From assembly GCA_024330215.1 (NCBI GenBank), contig JANDLU010000009.1, positions 1 through 63,711 on the forward strand: 63,711 bases of DNA, in the 5' to 3' direction. Below the pieces are notes generated by a model that saw only the letters and a list, made by a program, of their open reading frames with translations, ran no database searches and was not told where the DNA came from. Numbering within the stretch: position 1 is the first letter of the stretch; each line of letters opens with the position of its first letter. This DNA is from Candidatus Gaiellasilicea maunaloa (lineage in GTDB: Bacteria > Actinomycetota > Thermoleophilia > Gaiellales > Gaiellaceae). The position numbers and the translations under genes were made by a program. Shown piece by piece: positions 15,221-23,608 of the stretch.

Positions 15221-16813
15221 TCAGTCCGGGATCCCGAGCTCCCACGCGCGGCGCGCCGAGAGCGCATACACGAATGGAGCCGAGACGAGGATGAGAAGGA
15301 GTGCGGACGGGGCCGCGTCGGCATAGGCGCCGATCGAGGTATCCGTCCAGATCTCCGTCGCGAGTGTGTCGAATCCGATCGGGCGGAGGAGCAGCGTCGC
15401 CGGAAGCTCCTTCATCGTCGAGAGAAAGACGAGCGCTGCACCCGCCAGGACGCCGGGCCGAGCGAGCGGCAGGACGACCCGTAGCAGCGTCCGTCTCGAG
15501 CTGCGGCCGAGCGAGCGCGAGGCGTCTTCGAGGCGCGGATCGACGAGATCGAGCGCGCTGCGTGTGGTCGCCAGAGCTTGTGGGAGGAAGCGTACGACAT
15601 AAGCGAACACGAGAAGGGACAGGCTCTGGTAGAGGAAGCCTCCGTAGCGGGCACCGAAGAAGACGAGCGAGAGGGCAACCGCGATCCCCGGCACGGCGTT
15701 CGGCACGTAGGCGATCCGCTCCAGGAGCCGGGACGGCCGCGACGGATGGCGCCACGCAAGCAGCGCGATCGGTACGACCGCCACCACGGCGCAGCCGGCG
15801 GCCGCGGCCGACGCGACCGTCGAATCGATCGCGGCACTCCAGGCGAGCCTGAAGGGCGGGCCCGTCGCTGTCCCCTCCGCCGCCCACCAGCCGAGGACGC
15901 CGAGCGGCAGGGCGAGAAAGAGGAGCGCGACCGTCGCACAACCCGTGAAGGCGGCCCACCGCCACCGTCCGAGAGGGATCCTGCTGGCGCGGCGCCCGGC
16001 GCCCGGCGACGATCGATAGCGGACGCCGCGATTCCGGATTCGACCCTCGAGCCAGACGACGACCGCGGCGAGCGCGACGAGGATGAGAGCGAGGATCGCC
16101 GCGGCGTTCCGGTCGAGCAGCGACTCGTACTGGAGGTACACCGCGCGCGTGAGTGTCGGGTACTGCATGAGCGAGACGGCCCCGAAGTCGGCGAGGACGT
16201 ACAGGGCGACGAGCAGCCCTGCGGCGCCGAGCGCAGGTCGAACCGCCGGCAGGGTGACGGTGAGGAAGACGCGGAGCGGACCGCGACCGAGCGATCGCGC
16301 CGCCTCCTCGGTCGAGACGTCGACGCTCCGAAGCGCCGACGCGGCGATCAGGAAGACATAGGGGTAGGTCGAGAGGGTCAGGGCCAGGAGGGCGCCCTCA
16401 TAGCCGTAGAGATCGGGCAGGCGGTCGACACCGAGCGGCTCGAGCGCCTGCTGGAGCAGGCCTTTCGGCCCGAGCGCGCCGAGGAGCACGAGCGCGCCTA
16501 CATAGCTCGGGATCACGAGCGGCAGCGTGAGAGCCACCCCCAGCAGGCGCCGCATAGGAAGATCCGAGCGAACGACGAGCCACGCGAGCACGGTTCCGAG
16601 CACGAGCGTGAGCGCGACGACGCCCGTGACGAGGAAGACGGTGTCGAGCACGAGCTCCGCGGTCGGGCGCACGCCGACCGCCGCCCGCGCTTCGTCGTCG
16701 GCGCCGAGCCCCCGCAAGACGAGGTAGCCGAGCGGGAGCAGCGCCGCCCCGACGGCGGCCGAGGCAAGAGCCCACAGCAGAAGCGGTGGGCGGCGACCGC
16801 GCTTCCTCCTCAC
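15221..16813 (-). CDS. fbpB: Iron(III) ABC transporter permease, fused two-domain type
   Basis: A membrane permease of the FbpB/AfuB/SfuB type with two copies of the binding-protein-dependent transport domain, about 12 transmembrane segments over 530 residues. Each half has the EAA loop: EEAARSLGRGPLRVFLTVTLPA and LEDASRSLGRSSRRTLLRVVLPLA. GTG 16813 is chosen because longer starts would run into fbpA, and the Arg-rich N-terminus then leads straight into the first helix. It follows fbpA by 16 nt and precedes the dtxR gene by 18 nt. Confidence 0.9.
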   Translation of the reverse strand: MRRKRGRRPPLLLWALASAAVGAALLPLGYLVLRGLGADDEARAAVGVRPTAELVLDTVFLVTGVVALTLVLGTVLAWLVVRSDLPMRRLLGVALTLPLVIPSYVGALVLLGALGPKGLLQQALEPLGVDRLPDLYGYEGALLALTLSTYPYVFLIAASALRSVDVSTEEAARSLGRGPLRVFLTVTLPAVRPALGAAGLLVALYVLADFGAVSLMQYPTLTRAVYLQYESLLDRNAAAILALILVALAAVVVWLEGRIRNRGVRYRSSPGAGRRASRIPLGRWRWAAFTGCATVALLFLALPLGVLGWWAAEGTATGPPFRLAWSAAIDSTVASAAAAGCAVVAVVPIALLAWRHPSRPSRLLERIAYVPNAVPGIAVALSLVFFGARYGGFLYQSLSLLVFAYVVRFLPQALATTRSALDLVDPRLEDASRSLGRSSRRTLLRVVLPLARPGVLAGAALVFLSTMKELPATLLLRPIGFDTLATEIWTDTSIGAYADAAPSALLLILVSAPFVYALSARRAWELGIPD

Positions 16814-16829
16814 GGTCGCCGCCCTAGGC

Positions 16830-17855
16830 TCATCTCGTGTAGCCGACCTCGTTGAGCAGGCGGATCGCCGGGGGTAGGTCGCGACCGAGGCGCCCGAGGT
16901 TGATCTCGGGACCCTTGATCTCTCCAAGAGGCGGGAGGCCAGGCCGCGGCCGCACTCCACGGACGAGCGGATATTCGGCAGCACCGGGGCCTCGGGCGAT
17001 GAACCGCTGCGCGAACGGGGAGAGGAGGAAATCGACGAACCGCTGCGCTGCGGCAGAGTTCTTCGTCGAGCTCACGATCCCCACTCCTGCGCAATTCACG
17101 AGGGCGCCCGGGTCTCCCTTCCCGAGGAAGGCGTTCTCCACAGGAATCGTCGGGGTCTGGACGCGGATGTTGTGCAGGTAGTAGTGGTTGACGAGCCCGA
17201 GCTGGACCTCGCCGCGTCCTACCGCCTGGACGACCTGCGTGTTGTTGCCGTAGAAGCGGACATCGTTCGCCTTGAGCCCGAGGAGCCAGTCGCGCGTGCG
17301 ATCCTCACCGGACGTGATCCGCATTACCGCGACGAACGCCTGGAATGACGCATTCGTGGGCGGCAGCCCGATCTTGCCCTTCCACTGCGGCTTCGTCAGC
17401 TCCCAAATCGTCTTCGGCACTTGGGCGCGCGTGAGCTCACTCGTGTTGTAGGCGATCACGCGGGCGCGGCCGCTCGTGCCGACCCAGCGCTTCCCGGGAG
17501 CCCTGAAGCGCGCCGGGACGCGAGCGAGTGTCGAGGCCGGAAGCACCTTCAGGAGACCCTCGCGGGCAACGAAGCCCAGCAGCCCGGCCTCCTGCGAGAA
17601 GAACACGTCCGCGCGGCTGTTCCGGCCCTCCTCCAGGATCGTGGCCGCCATCTCCGAGCTGCTCCCGTACCGGACCTGGAGCTCGATCCCGGTCTGCTTC
17701 GTGAACTGCTCGAACAACGGCTTGACGAGTCGCTCCTCCCGCCCCGAGTAGATCGTCAGCGTCGTCGCTTCGCTCCGTGACGTCGCGGTCTGCGCTGCTG
17801 CGGCCGCGCCGAGAGCCGCAAGCGCGACCAGTAGGAGCATGATCAGCTTCTTCAT
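16830..17855 (-). CDS. fbpA: Iron(III) ABC transporter substrate-binding protein
   Basis: An extracytoplasmic ferric-binding protein that delivers iron to the FbpBC transporter. The 341-residue precursor has a Sec signal peptide (MKKLIMLLLVALAALGAAAAAQ). No lipobox Cys is seen, so its anchoring is unclear. The mature part begins TLTIYSGREERLVKPLFEQF, as in FbpA/FutA, and the NHYYLHN segment carries the paired Tyr that usually bind Fe(III). A strong GGGAGGGAGAGGG precedes the ATG. A DtxR-like palindrome lies 18-36 nt upstream of the start. Confidence 0.9.
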   Translation of the reverse strand: MKKLIMLLLVALAALGAAAAAQTATSRSEATTLTIYSGREERLVKPLFEQFTKQTGIELQVRYGSSSEMAATILEEGRNSRADVFFSQEAGLLGFVAREGLLKVLPASTLARVPARFRAPGKRWVGTSGRARVIAYNTSELTRAQVPKTIWELTKPQWKGKIGLPPTNASFQAFVAVMRITSGEDRTRDWLLGLKANDVRFYGNNTQVVQAVGRGEVQLGLVNHYYLHNIRVQTPTIPVENAFLGKGDPGALVNCAGVGIVSSTKNSAAAQRFVDFLLSPFAQRFIARGPGAAEYPLVRGVRPRPGLPPLGEIKGPEINLGRLGRDLPPAIRLLNEVGYTR

Positions 17856-17873
17856 CCCTCTCCCTCCCGCTTG

Positions 17874-17891
17874 TGTAAGGCGTACCTTACA
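17874..17891 (-). promoter_or_regulatory. Predicted DtxR operator in front of fbpA
   Basis: TGTAAGGCGTACCTTACA is a perfect 7-bp inverted repeat around a 4-bp centre, extended by CTTG/CAAG. It resembles the core of actinobacterial IdeR/DtxR sites and lies between the promoter region and the fbpA ribosome-binding site. A near-identical copy is at 18917-18934. Confidence 0.65.
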
Positions 17892-17909
17892 AGGTATATC
17901 AGGGATGGC

Positions 17910-18917
17910 TTACAGAGGCGCCGATTGGCGCTCGTGAACCCTGATCGAGACCTTTGCGCCCAGAGGGACATTCTCGGTGGAGGGGCGCTGAGAGACGAGC
18001 TCGACCCCGTGAAGCAGAACCCGATAGAACACGTCGTGCCCTCGGAACTCACGTGCGACGACGCGCGCAGGGCCGGAAGGATCCGGGGTCAGCTCGAGCT
18101 GCTCTGGGCGAACGAGAACGTCGCTGCCGTTGGCGATCGCGCCTGGGAACGATCCGATGGAGGTGCGGACGACGCCAGCCGCCAGGCGACCGCTGATGAA
18201 GTTCGCAGCTCCGACGAACTCCGCGGCCCAGCGGTTCGCGGGCGTTAGATAGAGCGCCTCGGGCGAGCCCTCCTGCACGATCGTTCCCTCTCGCATCAGC
18301 GCGATCCGGTCGGCGAGCGAGAACGCCTCCTCGCGGTCGTGGGTCACGAGCACCACGGTGACTCCGAGGCCCCGAAGGATGCGGGCGATCTCGTCCCGCA
18401 TCGAGCCACGCAGGTGCGGGTCGATATTCGACCAGGGCTCGTCGAGGAGCACGAGCTCCGGGCCGGGCGCGAGCGCGCGGGCGAGAGCGACCCGCTGCTG
18501 CTGACCGCCGGAGAGCTCGTGAGGGTAGCGGCCGCCGAGCCCGCAGAGGTCGACCAGGGCGAGCACGATCGGGACACGGGTCGCGCGTTCCCTGCGACGC
18601 AGGCCGAAGCCGACGTTCTCGGCGACGGTGAGGTGGGGGAAGAGCGCGTAGTCCTGGAAGACCATTCCGACCCGGCGGCGTTCCGGCGGCGTCCAGTTCC
18701 CGCTCGCGGCGACCGTCGCCTCGTGGAGACGGACCTCGCCGGCGTTCGGCTCCTCGAAGCCCGCGATCAGGCGTAGCAGCGTCGTCTTGCCGCAGCCGGA
18801 CGGGCCGAGGAGCGCCACGAACTCGCCGCGCTCGACGCAGAGCTGGGCCTCGTGGACGGCCCGAACGTTGCCGTAGCTCTTCGAGACGCCGTGGAGGCAG
18901 ATCATCCCACAGGCCAT
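17910..18917 (-). CDS. fbpC: Iron(III) ABC transporter ATP-binding protein
   Basis: The ATPase subunit of the ferric iron importer. The 335-residue protein has Walker A GPSGCGKTT, the Q-loop VFQDYALFPHLTV, the signature LSGGQQQRVALARAL, Walker B LVLLDEPWSNID and the H-loop VTHDREEA. A C-terminal TOBE-like regulatory domain follows (DVLVRPEQLELTPD). ATG 18917 gives MACGMICLHGVSKSYG; an internal ATG at 18905 is equally possible. The gene lies upstream of fbpA on the same strand and has its own DtxR-like operator, which touches its start codon. Confidence 0.92.
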   Translation of the reverse strand: MACGMICLHGVSKSYGNVRAVHEAQLCVERGEFVALLGPSGCGKTTLLRLIAGFEEPNAGEVRLHEATVAASGNWTPPERRRVGMVFQDYALFPHLTVAENVGFGLRRRERATRVPIVLALVDLCGLGGRYPHELSGGQQQRVALARALAPGPELVLLDEPWSNIDPHLRGSMRDEIARILRGLGVTVVLVTHDREEAFSLADRIALMREGTIVQEGSPEALYLTPANRWAAEFVGAANFISGRLAAGVVRTSIGSFPGAIANGSDVLVRPEQLELTPDPSGPARVVAREFRGHDVFYRVLLHGVELVSQRPSTENVPLGAKVSIRVHERQSAPL

Positions 18918-18934
18918 GTAAGGCGAACCTTACA
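18917..18934 (-). promoter_or_regulatory. Predicted DtxR operator overlapping the fbpC start
   Basis: TGTAAGGCGAACCTTACA is the second copy of the operator, differing from the one at 17874 by one base. On the fbpC strand it contains a possible -10 (TAAGGT) and its last base is the first base of ATG 18917. Repressor binding here would block RNA polymerase. Confidence 0.65.
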
Positions 18935-19016
18935 CCGCTCGACAGTCGTCCGGAGTTGTCCAGGAACGACATGTCCGAGGGCCTGTCCCTCGACGAGCGT
19001 GCGCCGAGGGCGTAGC

Positions 19017-19022
19017 TAGCCT
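19017..19022 (+). promoter_or_regulatory. -10 box TAGCCT, leaderless promoter of priA
   Basis: TAGCCT ends 6 nt before GTG 19029, and no Shine-Dalgarno sequence is present. The same hexamer at the same spacing precedes fmt, smc and two MmcQ-family genes. Confidence 0.5.
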
Positions 19023-19028
19023 CAGCCG

Positions 19029-20945
19029 GTGCCGCTCGCCTCCGTCTACCCGCTCGTCACCTCGCGCTCGGTGGCGCGGCCGTTCACCTACGTGGTGCCG
19101 GACGGGGTCGGCAGGGGCGCCGTCGTCGCCGTCCGCTTCGGGCGGGCGGCGCAGCGCGGGGTGGTGATCGAGACAGGGGTCGAGGCGCCGCCGGGAATCG
19201 TGGCGGCGTCGATCGAGCGCGTGCTCTACGAGCTGCCGCCCGCACTCGTCGACCTCGCGCTCTGGCTTGCGGACTACTACGGCTCGACTCCGGCGCGAGC
19301 GCTCGAGCTCGTGGCGCCGATGCTGCGAGCTCGGCGCGGGGAGCGGCGCGAGCCGGGGGAGGGGATGACCGGTGAGGCCGAGCCGGCCGAGCTGACCGAG
19401 CCACAGCAGCGAGCGGTTGCTCGGCTCGTCGAGGCGCTCGACGGAGACGGCGGTCACCTCCTGCTCGCCGGCGCGACCGGCAGCGGCAAGACCGAGGTCT
19501 ACCTCCAGGCGTGCGCCGCCGCCCTTGAGCGCGGCCGAGGTGCAATCGTGCTGGTTCCCGAGATCGCCTTGACGCCGCAGGCGCTCGGCCGCTTCCGGGC
19601 TCGCTTCGGCGACCGGATCGCAGTCTTCCACTCGGCCCTGACCGACGCGGAGCGCCGCGACGAGCGCGAGCGAGTGGTCTCCGGCGAGGCGCCGATCGTC
19701 GTCGGGGCTCGCTCCGCCGTCTTCGCTCCGGTGCCGCGTCTCGGCCTGATCTGCATCGACGAGGAGCACGACTCCTCGTACAAGCAGGAGTCCGACCCCC
19801 GCTACGACGCTCGCACGGTGGCGGCGAAGCGAGCCGCGCTCGAAGGCGCCGTCGCGGTCTACGGCAGCGCCACGCCGCGACCCGAGAGCTGGGAGCGGCT
19901 CGAGCGGCTCGAGCTCGGCCCACGACTCGGAGCGCCGATGCCGACCGTCAAGGTCGTCGATCTCCGCCGTGAGGCCGGGTACCCGCTCTCGGCGCCGCTC
20001 CTCACCGCGCTCGGCGCGATCTCGGAGCGCGGCGGCAAGGCGATCCTCCTCCTGAACCGGCGGGGGCTCGTTCCTGCTCTCCACTGTCGCGCCTGCGGCG
20101 CTTCGCGCCGGTGCGGACGCTGCGACGTCTCGCTCACCGTTCACGGCGACGGTCGTCTCCACTGTCACCATTGCGGCTACTCCGAGCCGGAGCCCGAGAG
20201 CTGTCCCGCCTGCGGCTCGATCGAGCTCGCCCGGATCGGCGCCGGAACACAGCGGCTCGAACGTGAGCTCGCGAAGCACGTGCCCGAGCTCGAGCGGATC
20301 CGCCTGGACGCCGACACGGCCGCGAAGCGCGGCGCCTCGCAGGTGGCGCTCGAGCGCTTTGCTGCGGCTGATCGAGTCGTCCTGATCGGAACGCAGATGG
20401 TCGCGAAGGGCCATCACTTCCCCGGAGTCACGCTCGCCGCGGTCGTCGACGCGGACACGGGCCTCGGGCTCCCGGACTTCCGGGCCGAGGAGCGCACCTT
20501 CCAGCTCGTGACGCAGCTCGCCGGCAGGAGCGGCCGCGACGCCCCCGGCCGGGTGATCGTGCAGACCTTCCAGCCGGACGCGAGCCCGCTCGTCTTCGCG
20601 GCGCGGCACGACGTCGCGGGGTTCCTCGCCGAGGAGCTGCAGCGCCGCCGCGAGCTTCGGTATCCGCCGTTCGGGCACCTCGTCTCGATCGTCGCGATGG
20701 GAGCCGACGCGAGCGCGCCCGACCGGTTGCTGCGCGAACTACGCGCCGGCCTCGCGGGAACCGACCTGCTCGGGCCGGCACCGCTCCTGCGACTCCGTGG
20801 CAAGCATCGAGCGCAGCTCCTCGCCAAGACCGATCGGCCGCGCGCGCTCGCCGCCTGTGCGGCCGAGCTGCTCGCCGGGGCCGCTCCCGCGATGCGTCGC
20901 GCGGGCGTCAGCGCCGTCGTCGACGTCGATCCCCAGTCCCTCTGA
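19029..20945 (+). CDS. priA: Primosomal protein N' (replication restart helicase PriA)
   Basis: It reloads the replisome at stalled forks. The 638-residue protein has the N-terminal DNA-binding domain (SRSVARPFTYVVPDG), helicase motifs I (GATGSGKTEVYLQ), II (CIDEEHDSSYKQ), III (YGSATPRPES) and later TQMVAKGHHFPGVTL and QLAGRSGR, plus zinc-binding Cys pairs around 355-395 (CRACGASRRCGRC, CHHCG, CPACG). Many actinobacteria have lost these helicase motifs, but here they are intact. GTG 19029 follows TAGCCT by 6 nt. The gene heads the priA-def-fmt-rsmB-rpe-ribD run. Confidence 0.94.
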   Translation: MPLASVYPLVTSRSVARPFTYVVPDGVGRGAVVAVRFGRAAQRGVVIETGVEAPPGIVAASIERVLYELPPALVDLALWLADYYGSTPARALELVAPMLRARRGERREPGEGMTGEAEPAELTEPQQRAVARLVEALDGDGGHLLLAGATGSGKTEVYLQACAAALERGRGAIVLVPEIALTPQALGRFRARFGDRIAVFHSALTDAERRDERERVVSGEAPIVVGARSAVFAPVPRLGLICIDEEHDSSYKQESDPRYDARTVAAKRAALEGAVAVYGSATPRPESWERLERLELGPRLGAPMPTVKVVDLRREAGYPLSAPLLTALGAISERGGKAILLLNRRGLVPALHCRACGASRRCGRCDVSLTVHGDGRLHCHHCGYSEPEPESCPACGSIELARIGAGTQRLERELAKHVPELERIRLDADTAAKRGASQVALERFAAADRVVLIGTQMVAKGHHFPGVTLAAVVDADTGLGLPDFRAEERTFQLVTQLAGRSGRDAPGRVIVQTFQPDASPLVFAARHDVAGFLAEELQRRRELRYPPFGHLVSIVAMGADASAPDRLLRELRAGLAGTDLLGPAPLLRLRGKHRAQLLAKTDRPRALAACAAELLAGAAPAMRRAGVSAVVDVDPQSL

Positions 20946-21008
20946 GGACGGTTGGTTCTGGCACATGCCATCACTCGACAGGGTGACGGAACCGAGCGGC
21001 GACCGGGC

Positions 21009-21014
21009 TACACT
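21009..21014 (+). promoter_or_regulatory. -10 box TACACT, leaderless promoter of def
   Basis: TACACT ends 6 nt before GTG 21021, 64-69 nt after the priA stop. There is no ribosome-binding site in front of that GTG. Confidence 0.45.
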
Positions 21015-21020
21015 CGCTCG

Positions 21021-21608
21021 GTGGCCTCTGCGGACCTCGAGCACGAGCACGATCAGGAACACGATCACGGCGACGAGGAGCGCGACGCTCAGGTCGAGGC
21101 GCGACGCCGTGTCGCGCTGGCGCAGATCCGGCAGTACCCCGATGCCGTGCTGCGGCTGCGGGCGAACACAGTCGACCGGTTCGACGAGAATCTCGCCCGG
21201 CTCGCCGACCGGATGACCGAGCTGATGCGCGACGCGTGCGGTGTCGGTCTGGCGGCGACGCAAGTCGGCGTCCTCCAACGTCTCTTTGTCTTCCAACCGC
21301 ACGGCGCGACCGAGGCAACCGTCATCGTCAACCCGGAGCTCGTCTCGCGCTCCGGCGAGACCGACCTCGCCGACGAGGGCTGCCTCTCCCTGCAGGGGGT
21401 GCACGTCCCCGTCGAGCGAAGCACCGCCGTGACCCTTCAGGGTGTCGACGTCGAGGGCACGCCGCTCCGGCTCGAGCTCGATGAGTATCCGGCCCGAGTC
21501 GTTCAGCACGAGCTCGACCACCTCGACGGCGTCCTGATGCTCGAGCGAACCGATCCCGAGTCGCGCCGCGAGGCGCTCGCCACGCTGCGGCACCGCCCTG
21601 TTCTCTAG
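21021..21608 (+). CDS. def: Peptide deformylase with His/Asp/Glu-rich N-terminal extension
   Basis: It removes the N-formyl group from nascent proteins and is paired with fmt next door. The 195-residue protein contains the three metalloenzyme motifs: GVGLAATQVG, DEGCLS and QHELDHLDG (HEXXH). The first ~20 residues are unusually rich in His, Asp and Glu (EHEHDQEHDHGDEERD) and precede the catalytic domain, possibly as a metal-binding tail. GTG 21021 is favoured by the TACACT box 6 nt upstream. An upstream in-frame GTG at 20952 would add a basic tail with no homology. Confidence 0.9.
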   Translation: MASADLEHEHDQEHDHGDEERDAQVEARRRVALAQIRQYPDAVLRLRANTVDRFDENLARLADRMTELMRDACGVGLAATQVGVLQRLFVFQPHGATEATVIVNPELVSRSGETDLADEGCLSLQGVHVPVERSTAVTLQGVDVEGTPLRLELDEYPARVVQHELDHLDGVLMLERTDPESRREALATLRHRPVL

Positions 21609-21617
21609 CCTCGGCGC

Positions 21618-22403
21618 ATGAGGATCGCTGTCGCGGCGACCGCGCCGTTCGGCGCCGACGTGCTCGAGCGCCTGACCGGGCGCCACGAGGTCGTCGCGCT
21701 CCTGACCCGGCCGGACCGGCCCGCAGGCCGGGGGAGGGCGCTGAGACCGTCGGCCGCGAAGGCGGCTGCCGAACGGCTCGGGATCCCGGTGTTGCAGCCC
21801 GAGCGGCCGACCGCCGAGCTCGAGCTTCCCGCCGACACGGTTGTCGTCTGCGCCTATGGGCTCCTGATCCCGGAGAGCCTCCTCGAACAGGCGCTCTGGT
21901 TGAACGTCCACCCGTCGCTGCTTCCACGCTGGCGCGGCGCCGCCCCGGTCGAGCGGGCGCTGCTCGCAGGCGACGGCGAGACCGGCGTCACGATCCACGA
22001 GACGGTCGCCGCGCTCGATGCGGGGCCGATCGCGGCGCAGCGCAGCTTTTCGCTGACTGCCGAGGACGATGCCGGCAGCGTCTTCGCGCGCTCGGCCGAG
22101 CTCGCCGTCGGCCTCCTCGACGAGGTGCTGACCGCGCCCACCTTCCGGCCTCAGGAAGGCGAGCCGACGTACGCCGCCAAGATCGGACCCGAGGATCGCG
22201 CGCTCGACCTGTCGAAGCCGGAGGAAAGCCTCAACCGGATTCGGGCGCTCTCCCCTCACATCGGCGCGCGCGGCGAGCTGCACGGCCGCCGCGTCACGAT
22301 CTGGCGCGCTCGCCTCGAGGCCGGCGAGCTTCTCCCGCTCGAGGTGCAACCGGAAGGCAGGCGTCGAATGAGCCACGACGAGTTTCTCCGCGGACTCCGT
22401 TGA
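21618..22403 (+). CDS. fmt: Methionyl-tRNA formyltransferase, short form
   Basis: It formylates Met-tRNAi for initiation. At 261 residues it is about 50 shorter than typical enzymes, mainly in the C-terminal tRNA-binding domain. The catalytic core is intact: LNVHPSLLPRWRGAAPVERALLAGD contains the Asn/His/Asp machinery, and YAAKIGPED begins the C-terminal domain. ATG 21618 lies 6 nt after TAGCCT, whose TAG is the def stop codon. The stop overlaps the rsmB start (TTGA). The short C-domain looks complete rather than truncated by frameshift. Confidence 0.9.
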   Translation: MRIAVAATAPFGADVLERLTGRHEVVALLTRPDRPAGRGRALRPSAAKAAAERLGIPVLQPERPTAELELPADTVVVCAYGLLIPESLLEQALWLNVHPSLLPRWRGAAPVERALLAGDGETGVTIHETVAALDAGPIAAQRSFSLTAEDDAGSVFARSAELAVGLLDEVLTAPTFRPQEGEPTYAAKIGPEDRALDLSKPEESLNRIRALSPHIGARGELHGRRVTIWRARLEAGELLPLEVQPEGRRRMSHDEFLRGLR

Positions 22404-23608
22404 TCGCACCCGCCCGGAAAGCTGCATACGAGGTGTTGCGCCGCGTCTTCGAGGACGACGCCTATGCCGATCGGGCGTTGCGCTCGGCCTCCGAGGGGCT
22501 CGAGGAGCGGGACATCGCGCTCGCGCGGCGTCTCGCCTTCGGCGCCGTCCAACGCGTGCGGACTCTCGATCACGCGGTCGAGACTCTCGGCAAGCGGCCC
22601 GTACGAAAGCTCGACCCGCCCGTCCGGGCGGCGCTGCGGCTCGGCGCCTACCAGCTCGGCTATCTCGACGGTGTCCCGCGCTACGCTGCCGTGAACGAGT
22701 CGGTCGAGCTCGTTCGCCGCGCACGGCTCGAGCGTGCGGTTCCGTTCACGAACGCCGTCCTCCGCCGCGTCGCCGACGGGATCCGGCCGCTCCTCGACGA
22801 GCTGCCGGAGGGCCCGCTGAAGCACTCCTACCCGGATTGGATCTGGGAAGTGTGGCGCCGTGACCTCGGCGAGGAAGCTGCGCTCGCTCTCATGCGCGCG
22901 CAGAACGAGGCTCGACCCGTCGTTGTGAGACACGTCCGGGGTCAGAGCCCGGACGGGGCCGAAACGGACATCCCAGGCGCCTACCGCGTCGACAGGCTGG
23001 ACAGTGACGCATTCGCGCGCGGCGAGGTCTGGCCGCAGAGCCTCGGCTCGCAGCTCGCCGGTCTCTGCGTCGGCGCGCAGCCAGGTGAGCGCGTGCTCGA
23101 CCTCTGCGCTGCGCCGGGCGGCAAGGCGACGATGCTCGCCGGCGAGATCGTCGCGGTCGAGGTGAACGAGGCGCGCGCCGGCGAGCTCGAGGCGAACGCG
23201 CGTCGGCTCGGCGCGGACAACGTCCGCGTCCTCCACGCGGACGGTCGCGTGCTCCCGGCCGACCTGACCGGCTTCGACCGTGCCCTCGTCGACGCTCCCT
23301 GCTCGGGCCTCGGGGTCCTCGCCGCGCGGCCCGATCTGCGCTGGCGCTCGCAGCCGCTCCCCGAGCTCCAGCTCGAGCTCCTGCTCGCCGCTGCGGAACG
23401 CGTCCGCCCCGGCGGCGTGGTTCTCTACTCCGTCTGCACGATCAACGCCGACGAGTCGGAGGCGGTCGTGGACGCCTCGGGCCTTCGGGTCGAGCCGATC
23501 GAGGAATGGGCCCAGTATCGCCATCCCCGCCGCCCGGAATTCCTCCAGACCTATCCGCACGTCCACGACACGAGCGGCTTCTTCATCGCCCGACTTAGGA
23601 TCCACTGA
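22400..23608 (+). CDS. rsmB: 16S rRNA (cytosine-967-C5)-methyltransferase
   Basis: It methylates C967 of 16S rRNA using SAM. The 402-residue protein has an N-terminal NusB-like domain (residues 1-130, ARKAAYEVLRRVFEDDAYAD) and a C-terminal methyltransferase domain with LDLCAAPGGKATMLA, DAPCSGLGVLAARPDLRW (motif IV Cys) and YSVCTI (motif VI catalytic Cys). TTG 22400 overlaps the fmt stop, and the stop overlaps rpe by one base. A palindromic repeat shared with the 41.5-kb intergenic region lies in frame at codons near 180 and encodes RGQSPDG. Confidence 0.93.
   Translation: MIAPARKAAYEVLRRVFEDDAYADRALRSASEGLEERDIALARRLAFGAVQRVRTLDHAVETLGKRPVRKLDPPVRAALRLGAYQLGYLDGVPRYAAVNESVELVRRARLERAVPFTNAVLRRVADGIRPLLDELPEGPLKHSYPDWIWEVWRRDLGEEAALALMRAQNEARPVVVRHVRGQSPDGAETDIPGAYRVDRLDSDAFARGEVWPQSLGSQLAGLCVGAQPGERVLDLCAAPGGKATMLAGEIVAVEVNEARAGELEANARRLGADNVRVLHADGRVLPADLTGFDRALVDAPCSGLGVLAARPDLRWRSQPLPELQLELLLAAAERVRPGGVVLYSVCTINADESEAVVDASGLRVEPIEEWAQYRHPRRPEFLQTYPHVHDTSGFFIARLRIH
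22933..22955. repeat. Palindromic repeat family B inside rsmB
   Basis: CGTCCGGG and CCCGGACG form an 8-bp stem around GTCAGAG. The same sequence occurs at 41493, 41578 and 41616. It is in frame in rsmB, between the RNA-binding and SAM-binding parts. Confidence 0.6.

Noticed and set aside
18960-19000. Family B repeat near priA (ACATGTCC, CCTGTCC)
   Set aside because: Only short pieces match; the GTCCGGG/CCCGGAC stem is absent.
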